This document shows, piece by piece, positions 13,413 through 24,300 of a stretch of DNA of 64,000 nt. Position 1 is the first letter of the stretch; each line of letters starts with the position of its first letter. The stretch lies in the IMG/VR virus record IMGVR_UViG_3300003322_000423, positions 1-64,000 of that record, one strand, 5' to 3'. The position numbers were made by a program, and so were the translations under genes. This DNA comes from a virus. The notes beneath the pieces are model-generated. The model was not told the origin of the DNA. It searched no databases and saw only the letters and a program-made list of their open reading frames with translations.

Positions 13413-14348
13413 ATGGCCATAGTTGGATCACTCACCAGTTATCAGGATGACTGGATTCCCATTGAGTGGGACTCCGAAGTCATCATGCGTGTTCTCCGTG
13501 CTTCTGCTGTTGAGGCATTAGGTGAGCGCCACGACATGAATACCTCTACAAAGCGTATTCTCCGTCAGCAGGGATACCTTGTCACTGCGGGTAAGACATA
13601 CACCCGTGATGACAGCGACCTTGACTACGTCACTCTGACAGCCCGTCGCTTCATGGGTATGTCAGTACTCGATGAGGACGACACAGCCGACGCAAACATG
13701 ATCGTGGACACTGTTTCACGTCGTGCGGCTGACTGGGCAGTTTCTTACGCAACAGCGTTCGACAATGCTTGTCTCGGTGTCACAGCGGCAGAGAACGGTA
13801 CAACTGCTCCGTTCACATCCGTTTACAAGGCAATTCGTACAGCCGACACAAACGCAGGCTACACAGCAAACGCAAACTACGTCAACCACGCCGGTGCTGC
13901 TTCCGCGTTCTACGACGACGCTTCTGCGACACTCCGTCTCGTAGAGACAAGCGACTACTGGGACGGCAACAACGCGCTTATCATTGCGCACCCTGCCTTC
14001 CGTGACGTTCTACGCCGTACCAAGGACACAGTAGGTACACCTATCTTCGTTCAGGGTCAGGGCGGTGACTCAGGTCAGCCTGACACTCTGTTCGGTGTAG
14101 AGATCTTCTGGAGCCGTGGTGCTAAGACAGCCCCTGCCATGGATTCAGCCCCTTCTGGTAACCCACTTCTTATCTTCGTGGGTAACCGTAACTTCCTGAA
14201 GCTAGGTGTTCGTTCAGGTCCTGAGACCCGCATGGACGTAGCCGATGCCCACAGCGACGTCGACGACATTGCGGTCAAGTTCCGCTCACGTCGTGGATTC
14301 CAGCTTGGACACGTAAAGGCGTTCAGCGTACTGGAGAAGACTGCGTAA
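13413..14348 (+). CDS. Major capsid protein (HK97 fold)
   Basis: The 311-residue protein MAIVGSLTSY..VLEKTA follows the scaffold gene and precedes connectors. Motifs expected of HK97-type capsid proteins are present: an N-terminal arm and helix, a central P-domain, and near the C-terminus the phrases LFGVEIFWSRGA and VKFRSRRGFQLGHVKAFSVLE. No long propeptide is evident. Its codon use is more GC-rich than its neighbours, as usual for a highly expressed gene, and it ends at a strong terminator (14365-14408). Confidence 0.9.
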   Translation: MAIVGSLTSYQDDWIPIEWDSEVIMRVLRASAVEALGERHDMNTSTKRILRQQGYLVTAGKTYTRDDSDLDYVTLTARRFMGMSVLDEDDTADANMIVDTVSRRAADWAVSYATAFDNACLGVTAAENGTTAPFTSVYKAIRTADTNAGYTANANYVNHAGAASAFYDDASATLRLVETSDYWDGNNALIIAHPAFRDVLRRTKDTVGTPIFVQGQGGDSGQPDTLFGVEIFWSRGAKTAPAMDSAPSGNPLLIFVGNRNFLKLGVRSGPETRMDVADAHSDVDDIAVKFRSRRGFQLGHVKAFSVLEKTA

Positions 14349-14364
14349 TAGCAGTATAAAACGA

Positions 14365-14408
14365 CCCCCACCAGGCACTGTCCGCCCTCCCGTGCCTGGT
14401 GGGGGTTT
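14365..14408 (+). terminator. Strong terminator after the major capsid gene
   Basis: A 14-bp perfect stem (14365-14378 with 14392-14405) followed by TTT. It may lower transcription of downstream connector genes relative to capsid. Confidence 0.85.
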
Positions 14409-14429
14409 CTCCTTGAAAGAGGTGATTTT

Positions 14430-14921
14430 ATGTCTGCATGGGCAACCATCTCGGAAACGCTTGCGTATACACGTATAAACGTAGAACAGGAAGATATAGA
14501 CGCTGCACAGGTCATGATCGAAATTTTTGTCGATTGTGTCTATAACCAGACTGTTGATGCTTCTGGTTCACCCTTAATAGGTTCCAAAAACCTCAGACTA
14601 TTAAAAATGGCTGTAGCGTATCAGGCAGCCTGGATGACTCAACACCCTGACCTGTTTACACACACAGATATTCAGTCTATCAACCAAGACGGTATTTTCT
14701 ATGTACATCAGCACGAAAACTCTTATCTATTAGCTCCTATGGCTCGAAGAGCTATAAAGAGACTCAGTTGGAACAGGAACAAGAGTATTCGTGTTCGTCC
14801 TGGTACTAACAGGGTTGTACGTAAATACTATGTGCAAGATGATTCGTCTATACAGAGAAATGTAAGTTACTGGGGTCTAACCGCAGAACAAGAAGACAAC
14901 ATCCCTTGGGAGTCGATGTGA
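14430..14921 (+). CDS. Head-tail adaptor protein
   Basis: A 163-residue, mostly helical protein (MSAWATISET..NIPWESM) in the position of the HK97 gp6/SPP1 gp15 adaptor that attaches under the portal. Segments such as LRLLKMAVAYQAAWMTQHPDL fit the helical bundle of that family. The gene has a GAGGTGA ribosome site and overlaps the next gene by 4 bases. The assignment rests on order and general fold, as sequence motifs are weak in this family. Confidence 0.75.
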   Translation: MSAWATISETLAYTRINVEQEDIDAAQVMIEIFVDCVYNQTVDASGSPLIGSKNLRLLKMAVAYQAAWMTQHPDLFTHTDIQSINQDGIFYVHQHENSYLLAPMARRAIKRLSWNRNKSIRVRPGTNRVVRKYYVQDDSSIQRNVSYWGLTAEQEDNIPWESM

Positions 14922-15253
14922 TATCAAGGGCTACTACAGTTGTCACAATATATAGAGGTGAAGGGGTTGACGAATACGGAGACCCGATAGATTCGGATAC
15001 CGTAGTAGTCCGTCATCTACCTGTTTCTATACTGGAACAGACGGTAAAGGCGTGGACAGAAGTAACTACTATTCCTCGTAATTTTCGCTGGGCCAAAATG
15101 AGAATAACTCAAGGTTATGACATCCAACAGAATGATCGAGTGTACGACGAACGCACAGGTGATATATGGACAATTGTCCAGATAAGTCGTAGAGCAAACC
15201 CTGTCAGAGGGACGGATGTGCGTGTCGACTTGGAGATGATGAACTCTACGTGA
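14918..15253 (+). CDS. Head-tail stopper protein, GTG start
   Basis: The GTG at 14918 forms a GTGA overlap with the upstream stop and has GGGAG five bases before it. A TTG at 14906 would add four residues but lacks such a site. The 111-residue product is beta-rich (TTVVTIYRGEGVDEYGDP, WAKMRITQGYDIQQNDRVYDE, GDIWTIVQISRR), typical of SPP1 gp16-like stoppers that close the head exit. It is consistent with its position after the adaptor. Confidence 0.75.
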   Translation: MISRATTVVTIYRGEGVDEYGDPIDSDTVVVRHLPVSILEQTVKAWTEVTTIPRNFRWAKMRITQGYDIQQNDRVYDERTGDIWTIVQISRRANPVRGTDVRVDLEMMNST

Positions 15254-15339
15254 TCCAGTATAATTCCATATACAGCGAGTAGAGATTTAAACTGCCCGAA
15301 AACGGCAGGTCTCGAAAACTCTTGATCTCGAAAAGGGAG

Positions 15340-15390
15340 AAGGACCGTAAAGCCCGTGCTCCCTCGGCATGTCTGCTTACGGTCCTTTTT
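15340..15390 (+). terminator. Hairpin with T run in the connector module
   Basis: An 11-bp stem AAGGACCGTAA/TTACGGTCCTT (15340-15350 with 15377-15387) followed by TTT. It sits between the stopper gene and the gp10-like gene and may attenuate read-through. Confidence 0.7.
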
Positions 15391-15404
15391 CATTTGGAGA
15401 TGTC

Positions 15405-15752
15405 ATGGCGCGAATTGTATGGCATGAAGCGGGTTTTGCAGGAATTGACGCTGAAATAGTCAAGTTTATGCACAAGCTGGGTGAACGGGTTCAAAAGGCG
15501 GCCAAAGCCTTGGCGCCTGTCCATACAGGGGCTCTTCGAGCGTCCATAGAGCTTGAGATGGCCGGGAAAACTGCATATGTAAGTGCGAACACCTTTTATG
15601 CACTTTACCAGGAACTCGGTACAGGCCCGCATGAAATCACGGGTAATCCTTGGTTGAGCATTGATGGGGGCCACCCGGTTCATTCTGTTCAACATCCAGG
15701 TAACCCGGCAGTACATTATCTATTACAGGCTCTAATGGCGGCAGGTGGCTAA
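15405..15752 (+). CDS. HK97 gp10-like tail completion protein
   Basis: The ATG at 15405 has GGAGATGTC upstream. An in-frame start at 15369 was rejected because it lies inside the hairpin at 15340-15390. The 115-residue product has the family hallmarks: a helix with LGERVQKAAKALAPVHTGALRASIE, then YALYQELGTGPHEITG and a C-terminal HYLLQALMA. This family sits at the head-tail interface and helps tail attachment. It overlaps the next gene by 1 base. Confidence 0.8.
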   Translation: MARIVWHEAGFAGIDAEIVKFMHKLGERVQKAAKALAPVHTGALRASIELEMAGKTAYVSANTFYALYQELGTGPHEITGNPWLSIDGGHPVHSVQHPGNPAVHYLLQALMAAGG

Positions 15753-16255
15753 TGGCTCCAAAACACAATAACTCGGAGCAAGTAGCTATAGCTTGGCTCA
15801 GAGCGCAAACAGACTTGGCGGGGGTAGGCATAGGAACCACCCTTCCACAAGATCAGTCCACTTGGGCTGACAAAGGCTTCATACAAGTATCCATAACAGG
15901 ACGTGGTCATTCAAGGGACGACATCGGATACAGATGTCCCGTAGTCACAGCACATTGCTGGGCAACAAACCAGAACAAGCAAAGACCCCCATGGGGTAAG
16001 GCCAACGACCTTGCCGAGATAGTGTGGACTTGTTGTCTGGGTCCTAATGGACTTAATGGCCACAATGGCATGGAAAATGTTACTACTGCATTATCAGGTG
16101 CACCTAAGGTAAGGATACTTCAGGTATGGGGAGTACAAGAACCTAGGCGGCACAAATGGGGATTCCCCACAATGGACACCGGAGCGGTAATCAATCCGGG
16201 AAATATGGCTCACTATACAGTTGAGTTCGAGTTAGCTTGGGCGGAGCTTACCTAA
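15752..16255 (+). CDS. Tail terminator protein
   Basis: A 167-residue protein in the usual position of the tail terminator (lambda gpU/SPP1 gp17 type), which caps the tube and joins it to the head. Visible features are an N-terminal helix (EQVAIAWLRAQTDLAGV) with a central strand set (FIQVSITGRGHSRDD) and a C-terminal strand MAHYTVEFELAWAELT, a common ending in this family. It is linked to its neighbours by 1-base overlaps. Confidence 0.75.
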   Translation: MAPKHNNSEQVAIAWLRAQTDLAGVGIGTTLPQDQSTWADKGFIQVSITGRGHSRDDIGYRCPVVTAHCWATNQNKQRPPWGKANDLAEIVWTCCLGPNGLNGHNGMENVTTALSGAPKVRILQVWGVQEPRRHKWGFPTMDTGAVINPGNMAHYTVEFELAWAELT

Positions 16256-16479
16256 TGATTTACGTTATAGTCGGACAGAAGACAGGCGAACCCCTGACGT
16301 ATAAAGGTCAGGTCATAGTGCATACAAGCAAAGCAGAGTTTGAATATCTGTTTCCTGAGTCTCGTATAGAGCCTGCACCAGGGTGGGTGCTGTCAAGCCC
16401 GACGATAAAACTGGAAGACCATCCAGATATGAATGCGGTTCAATTTCCTATCGTAGATCATATGAATCAATTCAGATAG
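16255..16479 (+). CDS. Small hypothetical protein in tail module (74 aa)
   Basis: The ATG at 16255 overlaps the upstream TAA (TAATG). The protein MIYVIVGQKT..HMNQFR is alpha/beta with an early strand (IYVIVGQ), and a second one in GQVIVHTSKAEFEYLFP. It may be a minor structural or assembly protein by position. No family recognised. Confidence 0.6.
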   Translation: MIYVIVGQKTGEPLTYKGQVIVHTSKAEFEYLFPESRIEPAPGWVLSSPTIKLEDHPDMNAVQFPIVDHMNQFR

Positions 16480-16486
16480 GGTGAAA

Positions 16487-16831
16487 ATGAAATCTAAGAT
16501 CAAAATACTTATTATGTCTAGCATAATAGGTACTCTGGCTTTATTTATCATGCCTTATACGTCTACAGCTAGTTCGGGGGACGTTGTATATCAAAGTTGT
16601 TCCACGGCGCATGCAGTAACAACAGATGATAACGACATAACAGTAATCTGTGAAGACTGGCCTAAATTTGCCGGAAATAAGTGGATGCCCAAGTTAACCC
16701 CTTCTGGTGGATTACCTACAGTGTCTTTATGGGGTACATGTTCAGTTCCCGGGTTGCAGGCGAAAATTTCTGGAGGATCTACTGTTACATGTGTCAGAGC
16801 ATTTAGCGATTATGCATGGTTTATGTATTAA
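16487..16831 (+). CDS. Secreted small protein within the tail module (114 aa)
   Basis: From the ATG at 16487 the protein starts MKSKIKILIMSSIIGTLALF, a clear signal peptide with likely cleavage after TSTAS (about residue 29). The mature part has four or five cysteines (QSCSTAHA, VICEDW, GTCSVPG, VTCVRAF), fit for two disulphides. It is a secreted or cell-surface protein expressed with virion genes but not expected in the virion itself. It may be a foreign insertion (moron). Its base use is AT-richer than the major tail gene beside it. No family recognised. Confidence 0.65.
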   Translation: MKSKIKILIMSSIIGTLALFIMPYTSTASSGDVVYQSCSTAHAVTTDDNDITVICEDWPKFAGNKWMPKLTPSGGLPTVSLWGTCSVPGLQAKISGGSTVTCVRAFSDYAWFMY

Positions 16832-16946
16832 ACTTCCTTCACTTGTGGAGGTAGAGGGCGATTTACCCTCACCAAGGGATTTCCTTTCGGTGAGTACATC
16901 TAGATGAAAATAGAAATTATAATTACTCACAGTAAGGAGATACACC

Positions 16947-17522
16947 ATGGCTGTGACCGTGGCGAACCTCGTACAGGGTCCCGCAACCCTCTACATCGGA
17001 GCTTTTCAGGCTACTGAGCCTGCGGACAACGCAGTAAACACTGCACCTTCTTCAGCCGTTTGGACAGACCTCGGCGGTACTGTTGATGGGGCTGAGCTTA
17101 CAATCAAGCAGGAGTACAAGGAACTTGAGGTTGACCAGGTTGTAGACATTCCTGGTCGTCGTCTCACCAAGCGCGACATGCTTGTAAAGACAAAGCTTGC
17201 TGAGCCTACCTTCCAGAACCTCGTATATGCTCTTAACGACGGTACAACTGCTACCGGTACTGGCTACAAGAACTTCACACCTGCGTTCACCGACTCTGCT
17301 ACTCAGCCTACATACCGTGCTCTCATCCTTCACGGATGGGCTGCGGCGGCTGGTGGCGGTGGTCAGAGCAAGCGTCGTATGGTTATTCTTCGTCGTGTTC
17401 TGTCTTCTGACGACGTTGAAATGAGCTACATGAAGGACAAGCAGACACTTCTGACTGTCACATGGTCTGTCCACTACGTAGACAACGCCACAGCTCCATT
17501 CAAGATCATCGACGAAGCCTAA
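16947..17522 (+). CDS. Major tail tube protein
   Basis: A 191-residue protein preceded by a strong ribosome site (AAGGAGATACACC) and placed just before the tail chaperones, the standard position of the tail tube subunit. The sequence is beta-rich (ATLYIGAFQATEP, GAELTIKQEYKELEVDQ, LLTVTWSVHYVDNATAPFKIIDE). Codon use is optimised as in the capsid gene, fitting high copy number. A related domain appears at 49051-49905. Confidence 0.85.
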   Translation: MAVTVANLVQGPATLYIGAFQATEPADNAVNTAPSSAVWTDLGGTVDGAELTIKQEYKELEVDQVVDIPGRRLTKRDMLVKTKLAEPTFQNLVYALNDGTTATGTGYKNFTPAFTDSATQPTYRALILHGWAAAAGGGGQSKRRMVILRRVLSSDDVEMSYMKDKQTLLTVTWSVHYVDNATAPFKIIDEA

Positions 17523-17531
17523 TTTTATCTG

Positions 17532-17560
17532 AAAGACCCCTCAACTTGAGGGGTCTTTTA
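17532..17560 (+). terminator. Strong terminator after tail tube gene
   Basis: An 11-13 bp stem AAAGACCCCTCA paired with 17547-17558, followed by T residues. Confidence 0.85.
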
Positions 17561-17627
17561 CATTTTCACAGAAAAAATGCTATAATCAGAGTAATTTGTT
17601 TCCTAGCCACAGAGGGTGGTTTTTAAA

Positions 17628-17978
17628 ATGGCAAAGACAGACACAGTGAGCAACTCACAGCCTGGCGGCGATGTTCTCAAGTTCGAAACACCTAAGGATA
17701 AGACCGAAGACCGTGTGGTGTTGTTCACAATTGACGACAAAGAGTTTGACGTCCCTAAAAAGCCGGGCATGAAAGTTATTATGCGATACCTTAACGTATC
17801 CCGAAAGACCGGCAGTGATCTATTCGCTGCTCAGAAGCTTGTTGAGGACATGTTAGGTGAGGAAAAGTGGGAAGAGTTCCTCGCGTGGGACGGCCTTACA
17901 GATGAGATTGTTAGCACAGTTATTTCTAAGTGCATCACAATCGCTACAGAGTCTGTTGAGGAAGAAGCAAAAAACTAA
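17628..17978 (+). CDS. Tail assembly chaperone, short form (G-like)
   Basis: The 116-residue zero-frame product MAKTDTVSNS..EEEAKN begins at the ATG 17628 (GAGGGTGG upstream; GTG 17616 would add four residues). It has acidic and beta features (RVVLFTIDDKEFDVPKKPG) followed by a helical part, as in gpG-type chaperones that coat the tape measure protein during tail assembly. It ends at a TAA directly after a slippery heptamer, where some ribosomes shift to make the longer form. Confidence 0.85.
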   Translation: MAKTDTVSNSQPGGDVLKFETPKDKTEDRVVLFTIDDKEFDVPKKPGMKVIMRYLNVSRKTGSDLFAAQKLVEDMLGEEKWEEFLAWDGLTDEIVSTVISKCITIATESVEEEAKN

Positions 17979-18343
17979 GTGAGCGAACCGGACAATACCT
18001 GTGGTTTCCCGACTATATAAATGAAATTGAAACAGATTTTGCAGCTATATACGGGATTAGGGATATGTGGGAATTAGATTCCTCCTACTTTGTCCGGTTT
18101 GCATCTCGTTTACCCTATTATTCAGGTGCAGTGCATTCTAAGATAAAGACGGATTATCAAGATCACCTGGATGAAAACGGCAATGCAGTTATCAAGGATT
18201 CGGCGGTTGAGAAGACTGTAAAAATGAAATTGTCGGACGCTATAAGTCAAACAGTTTCTGATGATTTTTCAGCTCTTAACCATGAATCTCAAATGTCCGG
18301 TATGGGTGACTTGTTCGAAAGGGTAAGTGTGCCCGGAAATTAA
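17628..18343 (+). CDS. Tail assembly chaperone, -1 frameshift product (GT-like)
   Basis: The heptamer A AAA AAC at 17969-17975 lets ribosomes slip back one base. Reading then continues CTA AGT GAG (LSERTGQYLWFPDYINEIE) without a stop to 18343, giving about 238 residues. The T part ends ERVSVPGN. Two overlapping chaperone products made this way are a hallmark of long-tailed phages. The T part has no ribosome site or suitable start of its own at the junction, which supports frameshifting rather than a separate gene. Confidence 0.85.
17969..17975 (+). promoter_or_regulatory. Programmed -1 ribosomal frameshift site
   Basis: The sequence A AAA AAC follows the X XXY YYZ rule in the zero frame and is followed by the zero-frame TAA. 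It joins the two tail chaperone frames. Confidence 0.85.
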
Positions 18344-18371
18344 ACTCTAGACCTCGGAAGGAGGTTGCACT

Positions 18372-21300
18372 ATGCCAGCAGGTTTTCACGTAGCTTCAGC
18401 GTATGTAGATATCCATGCTGAAGACGCAGGCTTACGCGGAGAGATTCGTTCCGCCATTGAAAGTGCTGTAGCAGGTCAAAACGGCAAGGTAAAACTTGAT
18501 GTTGATACAAGTGCTTTAAGAGCTAAGATCGAATCTGCTGTAAAAAGTGCAGCCGCAGGGGCAAAAGGGGAAGTAAAGCTAGATCTTGATGCAGGGGCAT
18601 TACGTGCAAAAGTAGAAGAAGCTGTTAAAGCTGCTGCTGCCGGTGCGCGAGGCAAGGTCGGACTAGAGCTAGATGAAGCAGGATTACGCTCTAGGGTATC
18701 CGCTGCTGTAGCAGCGGCGGGGGCTGGACAGAGAATCCGTGTCGGTATAGATGTAGATAACCGACCCTTGGGGACTTTAGGTAATGCATTACGAGGTGTA
18801 AATAGAGACACTAACAATGCATCAAACTCGACACGCAGACTATCTCGTGATTTTGACGGCCTCACAGGTTCAACAGGTCATTGGGCAACTATTGCTGCTG
18901 CGGCATTTGTGGCGGTTAACCCGCTAGCTGCGGCATCTTATCAGCTCATAAAGACTACAGCGCCTGCTATGGGTGTTCTGGCATCTGCAACAGTAGCAGC
19001 CGGTTTGGCCTTTGCCGCAGTAGCCGTTGGAGCCGACGGCGTGGGTAAAGCGTTAAAGGAACAAGCCAAGGGTGGTGAAAAATATTATGAAGCCTTGGGT
19101 AAGTTGACCCCTGCTGCCCAAGATTTTGTGGGGGCTATAGGGGAACAGAGAACTGCTATGCAGGGTCTCAAAGCTGCCACACAAGAAAGTCTATTCCAAG
19201 GCTTTGGAAATGCCATGCGTGAGATGGGACAGGCTACTATGCCTGCTGTCACCGCAGGGCTTACAGGCATGGCCGGTGTTCTTAACAAAATGGGCACAGG
19301 TGTCATGCAAACACTTACTGACCTAGGTAAATCTGGCACCTTGATGCAGTTGTTCACAGGTGCTACACAGGCTATGAAGCCTCTTCAGAACATACCTGGT
19401 CAGTTTACCGATGTATTTGCCAAAATTGCTACAGCTAGCATGCCTCTGTTTGAGCGCATGAATACAGCCATGGGCAACAGTATGTCCCGTCTGTCTGATC
19501 GTGTAAACACAGCATTCGAAACAGGTGCATTGCAGGGTAGGATTTCTGCTGCCGGAGATACAATCAGCGGATTCTTTAAGAGACTGGGTGACAACCCTGA
19601 AATTCAGCAGTTCCGTAGCAATATGAAAGCTATGGGACCAGAAATGGCGAGCACCCTTGGGAATATAGGTAACGCCACCCTAGGTCTTGTTAATGCTATG
19701 CAGCCTGTAGCAGGTGCAGGTACAAAGGTTATGAATAGCCTGGCATCCGCAATCAACACCATTCCTGCCCCTATCCTGACAGCCGGGCTAGGTCTGATGA
19801 CGTTCGGTAAAGCAGGACAGTGGGTAGCAGGTCGTGTAACAGCTTTACGAGGGCTGGCAGCAACCTCGGGAATAGCTATTGGTAGACTAGGTGCTACTGC
19901 TGCTACAAGCGCTGGTTTTGTCAACCTATTGGGTATGAATGCCACTAATGCTGGTCTTGCTGCCAGAGTGTCTACAGGATCAGTAATTGCCATGGGCGCA
20001 GGTATGACCCGAGGTGCTGCCGCTGGTACATTGCTTAAGACTTCCCTGGGAGCAGTAGGTGCAGCGCTAGCCGTTAAACCTATGGTTGACTGGATGCTAG
20101 GTATTGACAAGTCAGTACCTTCCACTCAGAACATGACACAACAGATTCAGAAGTTAACTGCTCAGGGTCAGAATGCTCAGCAAATCCTGGGCAAAATGGA
20201 CTTCGGTGGTATCTTTGGTGCAGGTAAAAAAGACCTAGGTGACGCCCTACAGCAGATCTACAAGCCAAGTAACATGGATCAGTTCAAGCATGCCATGGAT
20301 GCCGTAGGTTTGGGTGGTAATAAGCTAAAAGACTCAAACAAGTTCATTAATAACTTGGATAAGTCTCTAGCTGAACTAGTACGCGGAGGCAATGGGGACA
20401 CTGCTGCTCAAATCATGGGACAGATTAGCCAGAAGGCTGCTCAAATGGGCATCCCTGTTGGCAATGTAACTAAGAAGTTCAACGACTACAAGACTGCTCT
20501 CAAGGAACAAGCTGTAGCCCAGCAAGCTGCGGAACAGGCATGGATCAGAACTCAGGGTGCTTTCGGTGCACAGGCATTAACCACCCAAAAGAATATCCAG
20601 TCTCAGATGCAAGGTGTGCAAGGACTACAAAATTCTTATGCCGCTCTAAACCAGATACAGCAAACTGGTATAGGGGGTCAGATTGCTACAGCCGCTGCTA
20701 TTTCAGCCGGTACTGCCATCCTGAAGGATCACGGCGGAACGCTGAAGATGGTTGGCGGCCAGATGCAGTTGAACACTGTAAAGTCCCAGGAATCCGCAGG
20801 TGCTCTACTTCAGATTGCTCAGGCTGCAAACCAGGCGGCACCTGCTGTACTTGCGGCTACAGGAAGCGCCAAGCAGACTGCGGCTGTTTACAATTCAGCT
20901 CGTGACGCTGTTGTTAAGCAGGGTCAGGCTTTCGGTCTTACAAAGTCACAGGCCCAGGAATACGCCAACACTGTTATCCGTATGCCCCCTATGCAGCAAC
21001 TTCTAGGTGAGCAGTTCAAACAAGCAGTGCCTAATATTCAGGCTGTGGGTCAGTCTCTTAAAAACTTCGGGCAGATCATACCTGGCATTAAAATGCCTAA
21101 TCTCAAGGTGGATATGCCTCGCGCAAGCATGCCGTCAATTCAGGCTCTGAAGGATCTAGGTCTAGGTGTAGGTACCAACAAGGACGGTACCTTCAACATC
21201 AAGTTTAACGTACAAGGTGCTGAAAACCTGAAGAATCTTCAGGGCATCATTGGTGGTTTGGGCAAGGGTAAGCCCATCCAGCTCAAGACAGATCAGGCCA

Positions 21301-24300
21301 ACATGGATAAAACCGTTGCGGCTGCTAAAGAACTCGGGATGACCGTAACAAAGGGTGCTACTGGTGTTTACACCTTCAAGACTCCTGATGGTCAGACTGT
21401 AGAAGTTTCTATGGGTAAGACTCAAAAGGCCGTAGAAAAGACAAACAAAGAAGTCAGCAAACTTCAGAATACTCCTATGGCCTCTAAGAGTGTTGCTGAT
21501 CAAAAAGCTCAACAATTTGAGGACTCCCTTAAAAGAGCCGGTGTCGCAGCGGAGCAAGCCGGTAAGGGTCAAAAGGAACTTAACGCAGCCGTTGATGAGT
21601 TCTCTAAGAATCCTCTTATTAAAAACGGGCAGGGTTTCAACAACTTCATGCCTAAGAATCAAGACCTTGCCAAATTCCAGCAGTTTGCTGATATGTTTGG
21701 TGGTATGGGGGCGGGTAAAGGTCAAATAGGTGTATCTGTGATGATCTCAGGTACAGAACAGATCGATAAGCTTCAAGCGCTTAACGCTGTCAATAACAAG
21801 ATCATACAAGTGTCTGTAAACATCTCGGGTACAGAACAGATCGAAAAACTACAAGCATTGAATGCTGTTAACAATAAGATCGTTCAGGTATCTGTAAACA
21901 TTTCAGGCACTGAGCAGATAGAAAAGCTTCAGGCACTCAACGCTGTAAACAACAAAATTGTTCAGGTATCTGTAAACATTTCAGGTACTGAACAAATTGA
22001 CAAGTTGAAGGCTCTTAACGAAGTCAACAACAAGATGGTACTGGTAAACGTCAGTATCTCTGGTGTTGAGCAGATAGAAAAGTTGAAGACTCTTAACCAG
22101 GTCAACAATAAGAGCGTCATTGTCAATGTGTCCATTACGGGTGCGGACCAGGTAGAAAAGCTCAAGACGCTGAATCAGGTCAACAACAAGAGTGTTACAG
22201 TAAATGTAAGTGTTACAGGCGCCGATCAAGTTGAGAAACTCAAGACTCTTAACCAGGTCAGCAATAAGAGCATTACAGTAGCTGTAAACATCTCAGGACA
22301 GATTGACAAGATTGACAAGCTTAAAGAGCTTAACTCTGTATCTAACAAGAGTCTAAATGTCTCCGTTAACATTTCGGGTAATATAGATAAACTTAGCGAA
22401 TTGAAGAGCATTCCAGCTAGCAAATCTGTTTCAGTTTCTGTTTCAGTTTCTGGAGCCGCAAGCCTGGATAAAATTAAAAGTATTCCATCAAGCAAGGCTG
22501 TAAGAGTAACGGTCACTGCGTCTGGAGTAGAATCTGTCGTTTCTAAGATCAATAGTATTCATTCCAAGAGTGTCACTGTCACTGTGTCAGAAAGTGGCAC
22601 AGCCGCAGTTCAGTCAAAGATTGATGCTATTCATGGTAAGACAGTTACTATCCAGGTACAACAGCAAGGTGCTGAAGCTGCTCAGGCTGCTATTGACGCC
22701 ATTCACGGCAAAACAGTTACTGTCACAGTCAACGTGGTCAAGGTAGGTTCTGTAGCAACCGGCGGATTCCCCGATTCTTCTGCAATTCCCGGGTTTGCGT
22801 CAGGTGGTAGCAGTGGTCGCCGCTACCCTTCTGGTGGAAGCGTAGTGGGGCCTGGTAGCGGTACTTCGGACAGTATTCTTGCACGTATTTCAAATGGTGA
22901 GTTCATCATTCGTGAAGCCATGGTAAAGAAATATGGTCCTGAATTCTTGGCTGCTATTAACCATGGGGTGTACAACCCGATGGCATCAGCAATTTTCGGC
23001 AATAAAACATTACGTAAAATGCTGCCTCATTTTGCGAGTGGAGGGTCTGTAAGTTTAGGGAACGTTCAGCCAGGTGCTCAGAACAATGAAGTTCTTCTGA
23101 TTCAGAAAGCCCTAAAACAACTATTCCCTAACTTTGATTACTCTTCAGGGCCAGGTATATTCGGCCCACGTACCACAGCAACGTATGCTCAATTCCAGAG
23201 ATCTCTGGGATTCTCTGGTTCCGATGCTGATGGTGCACCGGGAATGCAGTCACTCTTGGCTCTTCAGAATCGCACCAACGAATTCACTATTAAGGCAAGT
23301 ACTGCTACAACCAAGTACATCATTCAATGGGGTGACACTCTTACCAGTATCGCTCGAAAGTTTGGTACTTCTGTAGACGCACTTGTCAAGCTGAACAACA
23401 TCAAGAACCCTAACTTGATATATGCTGGTGCTACTCTGAAGATCCCCGGTTTAGGTGGAGGGGGATCTACAACTCCTAAGCCTCCTCCGGGTGTAATTCC
23501 AGGTACAAAGCCTGGTGACTGGAATTACCTTGTCAAACCTAAGTTTGGTAAACTTGCAGTCAATACCGAAAAGGACGGCGATAAGAAGGTAAAGCCTGTT
23601 CCTGAGGTAGAAGGTCTGCGAGAGCTTGCAGGATTCAGCCTTACCAAGACCAACCATTTCTTTGCCAACATGACTGGTACTAACGCTGCTAGTCTTGTAA
23701 ACAAGATCAAGGACGCTACAGATAAAGCCGCTCTGGCAGGCGTTCTTGATGAAATGCGAGGCGGAGTATATAACGCGTTCAAACCCGGCAAGGGGCGGGA
23801 TCAACTTCAAGATTACCTTTACAAGGGTGCGAAGATCGAGCTGGAATACCAGAAGCGGTTGGAGGACACTAAAAAGAGTCTTGAAGATGCTCAAAAAGAG
23901 TTGGATGATGTAAACAGCAACTTCAAGCAGCTCAAAGAAAGCATTCAGCAGAATGTCTCTCAGTTTGCAACCTTGACAAAGACAGGTAAAGCCGGTGCTA
24001 GCACCGAAACCATGATCCGTCAGTTGACTAAGGATACTGGGACTGTACAGGCGTTCTCCCAGGGTATCGATGCTCTTAAAGGACGCGGTCTTAATGGCAC
24101 CACCCTGGGTCAGATTGCTGCTCTTGATCCTGTAGAAGGTCTGCGCACCATCAACTCTCTGGTGAAAGCAACGCCAGAACAGTTGAAGCAGATCAATGAT
24201 CTTCAGACGCAGATTGACAAGGCCGGTACTGCTGCCGGTACTACAGCGGCTGAGACAATGTATCGTGCAGGTATTCAAGCGTCTCAAGGTCTTGTCGATG

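Noticed and set aside
22303-23126. Possible CRISPR-like or recombination repeats in the tape measure gene
   Set aside because: The repeats stay in frame, vary at synonymous sites and encode a protein repeat. There are no spacers.
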